A stretch of DNA of 64,000 nucleotides from Palsa-295 sp963785585. GTDB taxonomy: Bacteria > Acidobacteriota > Terriglobia > Acidiferrales > UBA7541. The stretch spans positions 744,001 to 808,000 of the forward strand of contig CAWAVW010000004.1 in the NCBI GenBank assembly GCA_963785585.1, read 5' to 3'. A program made the translations under genes and the position numbers. The notes under the pieces were generated by a model. It searched no databases. It saw nothing but the letters and a program-made list of their open reading frames with translations, and was not told where the DNA came from. Below are positions 22,940 through 32,369 of the stretch, piece after piece (the first letter of the stretch is position 1; the number at the start of each line of letters is the position of its first letter).

Positions 22940-24493
22940 TCATTTTCCTTGTCGGGCGGCAGCGATGTTGGCGTCTGAAAGCTGGCTGTGCCTGCGTCCA
23001 TAATAATAGTAGAAGCAGAGACCGATGAGTAGCCAGACGAAGAAGCGTATCCAGTTAGTGATGGGCAGGCCAGCCATCAGGAGCAGGCAGGTGAGAATCG
23101 TCATGATGGGAGCAAGCAGGCCGCCGGGAGCGCGGAAGGCGCGGGGGCGGTCGGGTTCGCGGAAGCGGAGGATGAGAACGCCTCCGGCGACGAGAGCGAA
23201 GGCGAAGAGCGTGCCGATATTCGAGAGATCGGCGAGAGTTCCGATATCGAGGAGGCCGGCGGGAATTCCGACGACGAATCCGGCGACCCAGGTGGAAAAG
23301 TCCGGGGTGCGATATTGCCGGTGAACGCGGCTGAAGACTTTCGGCAGCAGCCCGTCGCGCGACATGGCAAACCACACGCGTGCCTGGCCGAGTTGAAAGA
23401 CCAGCAGCGAGGAAATCATTCCCGTGAGCGCGCCGAGCAGGACGATTAGCTGAATGGTGGGCAGGTGAAGGCGCTTGAGGGTGTTGACGACGGGAGCGGC
23501 GTCGTCCATCAGGGATTGCCAGGGAACGAGGCCGGTGAGGACGACCACGACCGAAATATAGAGGATGGTGCAAACGACCAGAGTGGCGATGATGCCGATG
23601 GGGATGTCTTTTTTCGGGTTGTGACATTCCTCGGCGGCGGTGGAGACGGAATCGAATCCGATGTAGGTGAAAAAGATGATCGAGCCGCCGGTAAGAATGC
23701 CGGGCCAACCGTTGGGCGAGAAGGGGTGCCAGTTCGCGGGATGAACGAAACGCGAAGCGAAAATCACGAAGACCATGATGGCGGTGATTTTCAGGGCGAC
23801 CATTATGTTGTTGGCGTTGGCGGATTCGCGGATGCCGCGAACGAGCACAACGGTGAGCAGCATGACGATGACGAAAGCGGGCCAATTGAATCCGAAATGC
23901 CAGCCGGGGTCGTAGAGGGTGTTGCCCTGCAAGTCCTGCAAGCCCGCTGGCAAATACGCGGGAGTGATCCAGCGCAGATTGGGATGAACGCCGAACCAGT
24001 CGAGAAGATTTACGACGTGCGCGGAAAAACCGACGCTAACGGCCATGTTGGAAACGGCGTATTCCAGAATTAAATCCCAGCCGATGATCCAGGCGATCAG
24101 TTCGCCCATCGTGGCGTAGGTGTAGGTGTAGGCGCTGCCGGCGATGGGAATCATGGCGGCAAGTTCGGCGTAGCAGAGCGCGGCGAAGGCGCAGACAACT
24201 CCGACGAGAATGAAGGAGAGAGCGATGGCGGGTCCGGCGCCGGGCCGGCCGAAGGATGCGGAGTGGTAGATCAGATATTCGAGAAGCGGCGCGTTGAGGA
24301 CGGAGCTGAACTGGAGTTTTTGTCCGGCGATGGCCGTGCCGATGATGGTGAAGATGCCGGAGCCGATGACCGCACCGATGCCGAGCGAGGTGAGGCTGAG
24401 CCAGCCGAGGGATTTGCTGAGGCGCTTTTCGGGATTCTCCGAGTCGGAGATGAGCTGGTCGATGTCTTTCTTGCGGAAAAGCTGTGCGCCCAA
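22940..24493 (-). CDS. APC-family amino acid permease
   Basis: A 517-residue inner-membrane transporter of the amino acid-polyamine-organocation superfamily, cationic amino acid transporter type. It begins with a cytoplasmic stretch, then LGIGAVIGSGIF, the hallmark of transmembrane helix 1, and GSAYTYTYATMGEL of helix 3. FFTYIGFDSVSTAAEE is the conserved helix 6 region. I count about 12-14 hydrophobic helices. The substrate cannot be fixed. The start appears to be TTG with GGAAGG about five bases upstream. The P1/phospholipase-C-like gene follows after four bases, so the two share a transcript. Confidence 0.9.
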   Translation of the reverse strand: MGAQLFRKKDIDQLISDSENPEKRLSKSLGWLSLTSLGIGAVIGSGIFTIIGTAIAGQKLQFSSVLNAPLLEYLIYHSASFGRPGAGPAIALSFILVGVVCAFAALCYAELAAMIPIAGSAYTYTYATMGELIAWIIGWDLILEYAVSNMAVSVGFSAHVVNLLDWFGVHPNLRWITPAYLPAGLQDLQGNTLYDPGWHFGFNWPAFVIVMLLTVVLVRGIRESANANNIMVALKITAIMVFVIFASRFVHPANWHPFSPNGWPGILTGGSIIFFTYIGFDSVSTAAEECHNPKKDIPIGIIATLVVCTILYISVVVVLTGLVPWQSLMDDAAPVVNTLKRLHLPTIQLIVLLGALTGMISSLLVFQLGQARVWFAMSRDGLLPKVFSRVHRQYRTPDFSTWVAGFVVGIPAGLLDIGTLADLSNIGTLFAFALVAGGVLILRFREPDRPRAFRAPGGLLAPIMTILTCLLLMAGLPITNWIRFFVWLLIGLCFYYYYGRRHSQLSDANIAAARQGK

Positions 24494-24616
24494 TCAGCAC
24501 CTTCCGTTGTGAGGGTTTGCGCGGGAAACTTTACCTTGTGCGGGTGGAGTTAGCAACTACTGGTCGGCGGAGGCGAGGCGGGGAGGACGGCGGGTCGGAC
24601 GACTTTCCGGCGTGCG

Positions 24617-26884
24617 CTAGGCGAGGGAGAGGTTGGCGTAGCGTTCGATGAGCTTTTTTGCGCCGTGGTCCTGGAAGCTGACGGTGAGGCGGCGTTCTTC
24701 GTCTTCGCCCTCGACTTCGATGATGGTGCCGATGCCGTATTTCGGGTGACGGACGCGCTTGCCGATCAGCGGATTGCTGGATTTGCCGGAGGCGCGGCCG
24801 GATGCGCCGGTGCCGGTTCCGCCGCTTCGATAGCCGGGACCGCCGACCGCCGCGGGGCGCGAGCCGTAGGGAGTGCGCTGAGCACGATAGCCGCCGTAAC
24901 TGGGCATCGAGTCCGGATCGGGTTCGTAGCGGCGAGACTGGCCGGGTTCGGATTGCGAGCCGAGGGCGGTTTCGATCATGTCCGCGGGAATTTCGGAGAT
25001 GAAGCGCGAAGGAAGCGAGGCGCGCAGGCGCTCTTCGCCGTAGGTGCGGCGATAGACGGCGCGTGAGAGGACCAGAAGTTTTTTTGCGCGCGTCATGCCG
25101 ACGTAAAACAGGCGACGCTCTTCTTCGAGTTCGGGATTGCTGTTGAGCGAGCGGCCGTGCGGCAGTAAGCCCTCTTCGAGTCCGGCGAGAAAAACGGCGT
25201 CGAATTCGAGGCCTTTGGCGCTGTGAAGCGTCATGAGCGAGACGGGAATGGTTTCGTCGAACTGGTCGGAATCGGCGACGAGCGCGGCGTGATCGAGCAC
25301 GTCTTCGAGGGTCTGGCCCTGCTCGGTGGCTTCGGCCATGGCGTTCGCGAGTTCACGGAGATTTTCACCGCGCGAAGTGTGCTCCAGATTGTCCTGCTGC
25401 TCGACCCAGTCGAGATAGCCGGTGCGGCTGAGGACTTCTTCAATCAGCAGCGCGGGCGTGAGGTCTTTGCAATGCTCCTGCAGGTCTTCGATGAGCTTGC
25501 GGAAGGCGGAGAGCGCTCCGCTGAATTTTTTGCCGGAGGCGAATTCGCCGGATTGGATGACGCCCCAGAGCGACTGGGACGTTTCCTTGGCGCGCGCTTC
25601 GATGGCGGCAACGGAAACGGCACCGATGCCGCGCGGCGGAACGTTGAGGACGCGGAGCAGGGCGACGTCGTCTTCGGGATGAAAAATCATGCGGACGTAG
25701 GCGAGGGCGTTGCGGACTTCGGCGCGCTCGTAAAAGCTGAAGCCGCCGACGACGCGGTAGCGAATGTTGAGGCGGCGAAGGACTTCTTCAAACGAGCGCG
25801 ACTGCGCGCCGGTGCGGTAGAGGACGGCGAAGCGCGCGTCGGAATCTTCACGGACGAGGGGAGCGAGCTCGTTGCCGACGTATTCGGCTTCGGCGTTGGA
25901 GTCGGGCGCTTCGTAGAAACGGACACGCTGGCCGTCGCCGAGGCTGGATTGCAGCGTTTTCCCGAGGCGGTCGGAATTGTTTTTCACGACGGCTGCGGCG
26001 GCGTCCAGGATGATTTGCGTCGAGCGGTAATTTTCCTCAAGGCGAATAATTTTCGCGCCGGGAAAGTGTTCGACGAAGCGTTTCATGTTTCCGGCGCGGG
26101 CGCCTCGCCATCCGTAGATCGATTGGTCTTCGTCACCGACGACGCAGATGTTTTTGCGCGTACCGGCGAGCAGGCGGACGAGTTCTTCCTGGGCGCGGTT
26201 GGTGTCTTGAAACTCGTCCACCATGATGTATTGGAAGCGGGAGCTCCACGCGGCGCGGACGTCGGGATGATCCTGCAGAAGGTCGACGGCGCGGAGGAGC
26301 AGGTCGTCGAAATCGAGCGACGCGGCTTTGCGGAGAATTTCTTCGTACGCGCGAAACGCTTTGGCGACGTCTTTGCGGGCATCGTCACGAGCGTCGGCGG
26401 CGCTGGCTTCCATCAATTCGGGAGTGATGCCGTTATTTTTGGCGTGGCTGATCTGGGCGCGCACGGTGCGCGGGGGATAGTCGTCGGTGTCGAGTTCGAG
26501 CGCGGCGAGGGCGCGCTTGATGGCGGCATTTTGATCGTCGTCATCGTAGATGGCGAAATCGCGGGGCAGGCCGAGGTGCGAGGCTTCGCGGCGAATCAGG
26601 CGAGCGCAAAAAGAATGGAAGGTGGAGACCCAGACGTCCATGGCGCTGCGGCCGGAGGAGGCGAGCAGGCCGGCGAGACGGTCTTTCATCACTCCAGCGG
26701 CTTTGTTGGTGAACGTGACGGCGAGGATGGATTGCGGCGCGACGCCTTTTTCGATTAGGTGGGCGATGCGGTAGGTGATGGCGCGGGTTTTTCCGGTGCC
26801 GGCGCCGGCGAGGACGAGGACCGGTCCTTCGGTGGTGAGCGCGACTTCGCGCTGGCTTTCGTTCAGGCCGTTCAAAAGAGTCAT
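24617..26884 (-). CDS. pcrA: UvrD/PcrA-type superfamily 1 DNA helicase
   Basis: A 755-residue 3'-5' helicase acting in repair and in clearing proteins or RNA polymerase from DNA. Visible motifs: LNESQREV (Q-motif region), AGAGTGKT (Walker A), VTFTNKAA (Ia), VDEFQDTN (II), GDEDQSIYGWRGA (III), LEENYRS (IV), TLHSAKGLEF and VGMTRAKK (V, VI). The C-terminal 50 residues (GKRVRHPKYGIGTIIEVEG) form the Tudor-like domain that binds RNA polymerase in PcrA. ATG 26884 matches the family N-terminus. A TTG at 26905 would add seven residues and stands six bases after a TAGAAT box, so a leaderless TTG start cannot be excluded. Confidence 0.95.
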   Translation of the reverse strand: MTLLNGLNESQREVALTTEGPVLVLAGAGTGKTRAITYRIAHLIEKGVAPQSILAVTFTNKAAGVMKDRLAGLLASSGRSAMDVWVSTFHSFCARLIRREASHLGLPRDFAIYDDDDQNAAIKRALAALELDTDDYPPRTVRAQISHAKNNGITPELMEASAADARDDARKDVAKAFRAYEEILRKAASLDFDDLLLRAVDLLQDHPDVRAAWSSRFQYIMVDEFQDTNRAQEELVRLLAGTRKNICVVGDEDQSIYGWRGARAGNMKRFVEHFPGAKIIRLEENYRSTQIILDAAAAVVKNNSDRLGKTLQSSLGDGQRVRFYEAPDSNAEAEYVGNELAPLVREDSDARFAVLYRTGAQSRSFEEVLRRLNIRYRVVGGFSFYERAEVRNALAYVRMIFHPEDDVALLRVLNVPPRGIGAVSVAAIEARAKETSQSLWGVIQSGEFASGKKFSGALSAFRKLIEDLQEHCKDLTPALLIEEVLSRTGYLDWVEQQDNLEHTSRGENLRELANAMAEATEQGQTLEDVLDHAALVADSDQFDETIPVSLMTLHSAKGLEFDAVFLAGLEEGLLPHGRSLNSNPELEEERRLFYVGMTRAKKLLVLSRAVYRRTYGEERLRASLPSRFISEIPADMIETALGSQSEPGQSRRYEPDPDSMPSYGGYRAQRTPYGSRPAAVGGPGYRSGGTGTGASGRASGKSSNPLIGKRVRHPKYGIGTIIEVEGEDEERRLTVSFQDHGAKKLIERYANLSLA

Positions 26885-26911
26885 GGAAGGTTGGGGAGAG
26901 CTCAAGACGAA

Positions 26912-26917
26912 ATTCTA
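26912..26917 (-). promoter_or_regulatory. -10 box upstream of the PcrA/UvrD helicase gene
   Basis: TAGAAT on the minus strand, six bases before an in-frame TTG (26905) and 27 before the ATG (26884). It has the same spacing as the leaderless candidates elsewhere in the window. Confidence 0.45.
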
Positions 26918-26960
26918 ACTGACGGGGGAGGATTGGGCAATTTGGTGGTCGCGATGGGAA

Positions 26961-27033
26961 GGCAAAAGCAAATTCAAAGACGTGGAACATTACCACAGAG
27001 AACACCGAGAAAGGCAAAGACGAGGGCGCGGAG
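26961..27033. repeat. CCACAGAGAACAC intergenic repeat, copy A
   Basis: It contains the core CGTGGAACATTACCACAGAG, then AACACCGAGAAAGGC, then GCGCGGAG. Near-copies lie at 28847-28935 and 28988-29056 and a weak one at 10301. It sits in the gap between divergent genes and is not coding. Confidence 0.75.
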
Positions 27034-27093
27034 ACGCGTCGGATGGGAATGGGCTGCGGCCAAAGCGGGATGCGGAGGCGGGGAGCGCTTGTC

Positions 27094-27102
27094 TGTTACA
27101 AT
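27094..27102 (+). promoter_or_regulatory. extended -10 promoter element of the VTT-domain gene
   Basis: TGTTACAAT fits the extended -10 pattern TGnTANNNT. A transcript starting near 27109 would leave a leader of about 38 bases before GTG 27147. Confidence 0.4.
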
Positions 27103-27146
27103 TTCGAGTCGTTTTGCGATGAGATGCGGACGGAGACCTGCGACGA

Positions 27147-27749
27147 GTGAGTACGAAGGCGAAAATATTCTTGTGGATGCAGGGGCTGGTGCTGACGGGC
27201 GGCGGCGCGGGGCTGTTTGTGGTGACGTTTTTCGACTCGTCGGTGCTTTCGTTTCCGTTTTTTCCGGATGCGGTGGTGATTCAACTGTGCCTGGCGAATC
27301 CGGCGCGCATGCCGTACTACGCGGCGATGGCGGCGCTGGGATCGCTGAGCGGATGCTTCGTGCTCTACCTGCTGGCGAAAAAAGGCGGGGAAGCTTTTTT
27401 TCACCGCCACGCGAAAGGAAAGGCGGAAAAGATCAAGGAGTGGGTGGAGGCCAACGCATTTTTGAGCGCGTTCGTGCCGGCGGTGCTGCCGCCGCCGTTT
27501 CCGTTCAAGCCGTTTGTGCTGGCGGAAGGAGTGTTTCAGGCTCCAATGAAAACGTTTGTGCTGGCAATTTTTCTGGGACGCGGGCTGCGCTACGGAGTGG
27601 AAGGAATTCTGGCGGTGAAGTACGGCGACGCGACCCTGGGATTTTTGAAGCATCACGGTGGAATGTTTGCGGCGTGCACGCTGGCGGTGATGGCGGTTCT
27701 GTATTTGATTTCACGTTTTGTGTTTCATAGCAGCCCTGCCAGGAATTAA
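27147..27749 (+). CDS. VTT-domain (DedA/SNARE-associated-like) inner-membrane protein
   Basis: A 200-residue membrane protein with about five hydrophobic segments. It has the family pattern of a FPDAVVIQL turn, a glycine-rich helix (AALGSLSGCFVLYLLAKKGG), and a re-entrant AFVPAVLPPPFPFKPFVLAEGVF loop followed by FLGRGLRYG, as in YqaA/DedA proteins. Such proteins act in phospholipid or membrane homeostasis; some are undecaprenyl-phosphate or lipid scramblases. The start is GTG; an ATG is not available nearby. It is convergent with the next gene and transcribed alone. Confidence 0.82.
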   Translation: MSTKAKIFLWMQGLVLTGGGAGLFVVTFFDSSVLSFPFFPDAVVIQLCLANPARMPYYAAMAALGSLSGCFVLYLLAKKGGEAFFHRHAKGKAEKIKEWVEANAFLSAFVPAVLPPPFPFKPFVLAEGVFQAPMKTFVLAIFLGRGLRYGVEGILAVKYGDATLGFLKHHGGMFAACTLAVMAVLYLISRFVFHSSPARN

Positions 27750-27779
27750 ACACACCTCACGAAAATTCAGCTGAATGCG

Positions 27780-28811
27780 CTACGGCTGGGCAAAGCCGCG
27801 GTATTCGTAGTAGATCGTCTGCGCGAGGGGCTGTCCGGCGGCGGATGCGTCGATGGAGACTGCGAGATTGTCGGGAGATTTGTCGTTGGAGGGGAAACGG
27901 AGGTCGCGGATTCGGATTTGTTCGCCCGTGTCGGTGGGGGTGATGCCAGCGAGGGGAAAGCGGGCGTAGGCGAGAAACGATTTCGCGGCAGCGGTATTTT
28001 CGGCAGATTCGAGCGACGGGGAATCGTCGGGCTTGGCGTGCACGACGCCGCGATCGGGATCGAAATTTTCACCAGGCAGGAGGGAGAGTTCGAGTTCTTC
28101 GAGAGTGGTATCGGTGGAAACGACGGCACGCCAGGTGAAGGGAGACGAAGTGGGGAATGCGCCGACGGCGAGCGGCGTGTGGCCCTGGTAATCGAGATTG
28201 GCGAGTAAAGATGTGGCGCGGTGATGGAGTCCGGCGCGGACTCCGATATAAGCGAAGAGAAGAACAAGGCCCACGAACGCCGAGACCGCGCGGCGCGAAG
28301 ATTCGCGGAAGTCGCCGATTTCTTCGCTGACCATGGTGATGAGTTCGGGGACGGCAAGGCTGGCGGCCAGAAGCAGGACGATCCAGATTTCGAAATGCGG
28401 GAGCCAGTCGAGCGACGTCCAATGCGTCTTGAAGGGCCAGAGGAATTGCAGACCGATGCCGCTGACGGCATCGAGGAGCAAGTGGAACGCGATTCCGGCG
28501 GAGCAGACGGCGAGCGCGGCGGGGAATTTTAGCGGGACCGGAGAGACGAGGGCGGAGGTGCGCATGCGTTTGCGGTCCAGGGCGACGAAGAAGGCGGCGA
28601 GGAGCATGGCGAGGATGAGCGACGAGAGGAGAGAGTGGAGAAGGGATTGGTGGAAGCGGAGGTAGAGGGCGGGGCCGGCGAAGTAGGAGAGGGAGTCGAG
28701 GTCGGGGGCGACTCCGGAGACGAGAAGCATGAGCATGCCGGAGCGCGGGAGGCGCTTTTCGGAGGCTCGGGCAAGAACGATGGAGCTGAGGGCGTGGGTG
28801 ACGGGGTCCAA
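27780..28811 (-). CDS. YdjM-like membrane-bound metal-dependent hydrolase family protein
   Basis: A 343-residue inner-membrane protein. It begins MDPVTHALSSIVLARA and continues with GVAPDLDSLSYF and FHQSLLHSLLSS, the H-D-H pattern of the YdjM (DUF457, PF04307) family. Four to five transmembrane segments follow, then a soluble beta-rich domain of about 150 residues. YdjM family members are annotated as metal-dependent hydrolases but lack a well-proven substrate. It is transcribed alone; the upstream gap is filled with two copies of the CCACAGAG repeat. Confidence 0.8.
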   Translation of the reverse strand: MDPVTHALSSIVLARASEKRLPRSGMLMLLVSGVAPDLDSLSYFAGPALYLRFHQSLLHSLLSSLILAMLLAAFFVALDRKRMRTSALVSPVPLKFPAALAVCSAGIAFHLLLDAVSGIGLQFLWPFKTHWTSLDWLPHFEIWIVLLLAASLAVPELITMVSEEIGDFRESSRRAVSAFVGLVLLFAYIGVRAGLHHRATSLLANLDYQGHTPLAVGAFPTSSPFTWRAVVSTDTTLEELELSLLPGENFDPDRGVVHAKPDDSPSLESAENTAAAKSFLAYARFPLAGITPTDTGEQIRIRDLRFPSNDKSPDNLAVSIDASAAGQPLAQTIYYEYRGFAQP

Positions 28812-28846
28812 CGGGTCCTCGTTTTTGAGTGACGGTGAGAGTGTAA

Positions 28847-28935
28847 GGCAAAAACAAAGTCAAAAGCGAAGGCGGAAGTCAAAAACGTGGAACATTCCAC
28901 AGAGAACACGGAGAAAGGCGTGAGGCCACGGAGGC
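28847..28935. repeat. CCACAGAGAACAC intergenic repeat, copy B
   Basis: AACGTGGAACATTCCACAGA then GAACACGGAGAAAGGC and GGCCACGGAGGCG. It is preceded by an AAAAACAAAGTCAAAAGCGA run, also found in shorter form before copies A and C. Confidence 0.75.
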
Positions 28936-28987
28936 GGCCGGACGGTGAAACGTGATCGAGCGCGTCGCGATTTTTTTGAGGAGCGAG

Positions 28988-29056
28988 AAAAGCGAAGTCA
29001 AAGGCGTGGAAGATTACCACAGAGGACACAGAGGAAGGCGAAGACGAGGACACGGA
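28988..29056. repeat. CCACAGAGGACAC intergenic repeat, copy C
   Basis: AAAGGCGTGGAAGATTACCA then CAGAGGACACAGAGGAAGGC and GACACGGAG. Copies B and C together occupy the 28812-29107 gap, which has no gene. Confidence 0.75.
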
Positions 29057-29107
29057 GAGTTGGTCGGGAATGACCGGACGAGTAGGTCGTTGGCTTCGGA
29101 GCGCGGA

Positions 29108-30061
29108 TTATGCGGCGGACGGGGTCGGGGCGGGGGTGACGATGGAGAGTGCGTTGGGGACGATGCGGAACGCTAGCGGCAGCCGTCCAATCGGTTCGCC
29201 ATCCACCTGCGCGAAAACGGGCTGGCCGTTGGCCGGTTCGCAGATCACTTCGGTGGATTTCCAGGCGTCGATGCCATCCATGGCACGAAGCTTACCGAGC
29301 CAAAGCGCGGGCAGACAGGCGAGGTAGCGAAGGCGGCTGCGTGTGGCGTTGGTGAGCATTTCGAAAGAGTCTTCGAACAGATTCGCGCCGGTGGTGATTT
29401 TGAAAGGGCCACCGTAGTTGACGGTGCGGCCGATGACGATGATGGAGGCGCGGCGCTGTTGTCCGCCGGAGTGGACGAGCATTTCAGGGAAATCGTAGCT
29501 GACGAGCTGCTTTGCGCCTTCGGCCCAATAGGCGAGGACGCCGGTCTTCTTTTTCAGCGCGGGATCGACGGCATTGACGATGGCGCCGTCCGGGCCTGCT
29601 CCGCCAACGCTCAAGAAGTAGCGGCCTTCGGGCGGAACTTCGGCGGAATGGCCGCCGTTCACGTGCGTGGCGACGCCGAGAGCGATGCGGCGAATGACTC
29701 CGTCGGGAATCAGGCGGGCGGCGTGAGGAATGTCCCACGGAATGCGAAGTTCCTTGGCGAGAATGTTGGCGGTGCCGGCGGGAAGCAAAGCCATGGGGAC
29801 GTCGCTTCCGGCAAGACCGTTGATGATTTCGTTGATGGTGCCGTCGCCGCCGCAGGCGATGACCATTTCGCGCCGCTGTTCAACGGCCTGGCGGGCGATG
29901 TGTTGGGCAGCTCCCGCCGCGGTAGTGGGCGCGAGTTCGGTCTTGATGCCGGCGTCGTGCAGGATGCGGACGGCGCGCTCGATTTCGCCGAAGCGGCGGT
30001 GGCGGCGCCCGCCGCTGGTGGGGTTGTAAATCAACAGAGCGTCTTTGATGTCGCGGGGCAT
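29108..30061 (-). CDS. diacylglycerol-kinase-like lipid kinase (YegS/BmrU/DgkB family)
   Basis: A 317-residue lipid kinase of the DAGK_cat fold. ALLIYNPTSGG near the start forms the first nucleotide-binding turn. CGGDGTINEIINGLAGSDVPMALLPAGTANILAKE is the catalytic GGDGT region with the TAN loop. The C-terminal half has the beta-sandwich with GAGPDGAIV and NARNYGGPF-like NYGGPFKI. These enzymes phosphorylate diacylglycerol or related lipids, recycling lipids at the inner membrane. I chose ATG 30061 because it sits just before the first strand. The reading frame stays open upstream, across the divergent ligA promoter. Confidence 0.88.
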   Translation of the reverse strand: MPRDIKDALLIYNPTSGGRRHRRFGEIERAVRILHDAGIKTELAPTTAAGAAQHIARQAVEQRREMVIACGGDGTINEIINGLAGSDVPMALLPAGTANILAKELRIPWDIPHAARLIPDGVIRRIALGVATHVNGGHSAEVPPEGRYFLSVGGAGPDGAIVNAVDPALKKKTGVLAYWAEGAKQLVSYDFPEMLVHSGGQQRRASIIVIGRTVNYGGPFKITTGANLFEDSFEMLTNATRSRLRYLACLPALWLGKLRAMDGIDAWKSTEVICEPANGQPVFAQVDGEPIGRLPLAFRIVPNALSIVTPAPTPSAA

Positions 30062-30129
30062 GGGGCTGATTGAAAGTTTTCCGGGTTGTGCCACGTTCGC
30101 CCGATACCGGGATGGGCGAATGCGCATTG

Positions 30130-30135
30130 TATAAT
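30130..30135 (+). promoter_or_regulatory. -10 box of ligA
   Basis: A perfect TATAAT, 40 bases before the ligA ATG at 30176. The -35 region is not recognisable. Confidence 0.45.
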
Positions 30136-30175
30136 ACCCGGCGATTCTTACCGACTGGTTCCGCGCGAGGGTTTC

Positions 30176-32200
30176 ATGTCCGTTTCCAAGGCAAAAGAAA
30201 GAGAGGCGCAGAAGGAAATCGAACGGCTGCGCGAAAAAATCCGTCATCACGAATATTTGTATTACGTTTCGGACGAGCCGTCGATTTCGGATGCGGCTTT
30301 CGACAAGCTGATGAACCAACTGAAGAAGCTCGAGGCGGAGCATCCGTCGCTGGTGACGGCGGATTCGCCCACGCAGCGGGTGGGCGGAGCGCCGCGCGCG
30401 GGATTTCAGACGGTGGCGCACGCAACGCCGATGATGAGCCTCGACAACGCATTTTCGTTCGAGGAGCTGGCGGACTTTGACCGGCGAGTGCGCGAGGCGA
30501 TCGGACGGGAAAAAATCGATTACGTGGTGGAACACAAGTTCGATGGGTTAAGCATGTCGTTGCAATACGAAAACGGGCAACTGGCGCGAGCGGTGACGCG
30601 CGGCGACGGCACGACGGGCGAAGAGGTGACGGCGAACGTGCGGACGATTCGGACGATTCCGCTTTCGATCGAACCGTCCCTGCTGAAGAAGGCGGGCCTC
30701 GGCGGAAAGTTTGAGGTGCGCGGCGAAGCGATCATGACGCGCAAAGCGTTTGAGCTCTTGAACGAGCAGCAGGAAGCGACGGGCGGGAAGCGGTTTGCGA
30801 ATGCGCGGAACGCGGCGGCGGGAGCGGTGCGGGTGCTCGATCCGAATATTACCGCGTCGCGGCGGCTGGATTTTTTCGCGTACTACCTGCTGGTGGATGG
30901 AAAGCCGCCGGAGAAGCGGCATTCGGAAGTGCTGGAGGCGCTGGCAATTTTGCGATTCAAGACCAGCGACGATTGGGAATTGCTGCATTCGCTGGCGGAT
31001 GTGGAGAAGTACATCAATCGCTGGGACGGCGGGCGGGAGAAGCTGCCGTTTGAAATCGACGGGATCGTGATCAAGGTGGATGAGATCGCACTGCAACGCG
31101 AACTCGGATACACGTCGAAGGCGCCGCGGTGGGCGATCGCGTACAAGTACAAGGCGCATCAGGAAAAGACTCTGGTGAAGCAGATTCTGGTGAGCGTGGG
31201 ACGGACGGGCGTGCTGACGCCGTATGCGGTGTTTGAGCCGGTGCAAATTGGCGGCGTGACGGTGGTGAAATCGACGCTGCACAATCTGGATGAGGTGCGG
31301 CGGCTGAACGTGCATGCGGGCGATACGGTGCTGGTGGAGCGCGCCGGAGAAGTGATTCCGCATGTGCTGAAAGTGGTGAAGCACGGCAAAGAGGAAGTGG
31401 AATTTGAGATGCCGGGGAAATGTCCGGAGTGCGGCACGCGGATTCACAAGGCCGAGGACGAAGTGGCGTACCGGTGCGTGAATGTGTCGTGTCCGGCGCG
31501 CATGCGCGAATCGCTGATTCATTTTGCGGGGCGGCACGCGATGAACATCGACGGGCTGGGCGACAAGATCGTCGAGCAGCTGATCGAAAAGAAACTGGTG
31601 GAAGACTTCGCCGATTTGTATCGCCTGGACCGGGAAACGGTGGCGGGACTGGAGCGGATGGCGGAGAAGTCCGCGCAGAATCTGCTGGATGAAATCGAGG
31701 CGAGCAAAAAAAACAGCCTGGCGCGGCTGATTTATGCACTGGGGATTCGGTTTGTGGGCGAGCGGACGGGGCAACTGCTGAGCGAACATTTTGGATCGAT
31801 GGACAAGCTGGCCAAGGCGACGCTGGAAGATTTGCAGGAGGTGCACGAAGTGGGACCGAAGGTGGCGGAAGGAGTGGCGGAGTTTTTCTCCGAACCGGCG
31901 AACCAGAAGATGATCGAGCGGCTGCGCGCGGCGGGCGTGAACATGAAGGGCGTGAAGCGCGAGATCAAAGACGACCGGTTTTCGGGGATGACGTTTGTGT
32001 TTACCGGGACGCTGACAAACCGTTCGCGAGAAGAAGCTGAGGCGCTGGTGGCGTCGCATGGCGGGAAGGCGGGATCGTCGGTGAGCAAGAAGACCAGTTA
32101 CGTGGTGGTCGGAGACGAGCCGGGGTCGAAATTTGAGAAGGCGAAATCGCTGGGTGTGGAAATTTTGAACGAGGCGGGATTTGAAAAGTTGATCCAATAG
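30176..32200 (+). CDS. ligA: NAD-dependent DNA ligase
   Basis: A 674-residue ligase sealing nicks in replication and repair. The N-terminal Ia domain (RHHEYLYYV, DSPTQRVGG) binds NAD. K121 in EHKFDG is the adenylated lysine. The OB fold follows, then a zinc finger (CPECG ... CVNVSCPAR), helix-hairpin-helix repeats, and a C-terminal BRCT domain (FSGMTFVFTGTL to the end). ATG 30176 has GAGGG five bases upstream and matches the family start. A longer frame from 30086 would include the promoter. It is divergent from the lipid kinase gene. Confidence 0.97.
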   Translation: MSVSKAKEREAQKEIERLREKIRHHEYLYYVSDEPSISDAAFDKLMNQLKKLEAEHPSLVTADSPTQRVGGAPRAGFQTVAHATPMMSLDNAFSFEELADFDRRVREAIGREKIDYVVEHKFDGLSMSLQYENGQLARAVTRGDGTTGEEVTANVRTIRTIPLSIEPSLLKKAGLGGKFEVRGEAIMTRKAFELLNEQQEATGGKRFANARNAAAGAVRVLDPNITASRRLDFFAYYLLVDGKPPEKRHSEVLEALAILRFKTSDDWELLHSLADVEKYINRWDGGREKLPFEIDGIVIKVDEIALQRELGYTSKAPRWAIAYKYKAHQEKTLVKQILVSVGRTGVLTPYAVFEPVQIGGVTVVKSTLHNLDEVRRLNVHAGDTVLVERAGEVIPHVLKVVKHGKEEVEFEMPGKCPECGTRIHKAEDEVAYRCVNVSCPARMRESLIHFAGRHAMNIDGLGDKIVEQLIEKKLVEDFADLYRLDRETVAGLERMAEKSAQNLLDEIEASKKNSLARLIYALGIRFVGERTGQLLSEHFGSMDKLAKATLEDLQEVHEVGPKVAEGVAEFFSEPANQKMIERLRAAGVNMKGVKREIKDDRFSGMTFVFTGTLTNRSREEAEALVASHGGKAGSSVSKKTSYVVVGDEPGSKFEKAKSLGVEILNEAGFEKLIQ

Positions 32201-32369
32201 AGTTGCGTAGATTGTTTGCAATGACTTGAAGTGACTGCGAATTTCTCCCCGCTGAGAGTATCCTCAGGCGCTGTGCGCCGGTTGAATCGCTGAAGCATCG
32301 GAAGGGTGTCCCGATGAAATACAAATTGCAGAGGCGCGACCTGGATGCTCGTGCGGGGCGGAGCGCGCT

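Noticed and set aside
25223..26758. A 511-codon plus-strand frame opposite the helicase gene
   Set aside because: Antisense shadow of a helicase with all seven motifs.
30548..32221. A 557-codon minus-strand frame opposite ligA
   Set aside because: Arg/His/Leu-rich shadow of a complete NAD ligase; no recognisable motif or start signal.
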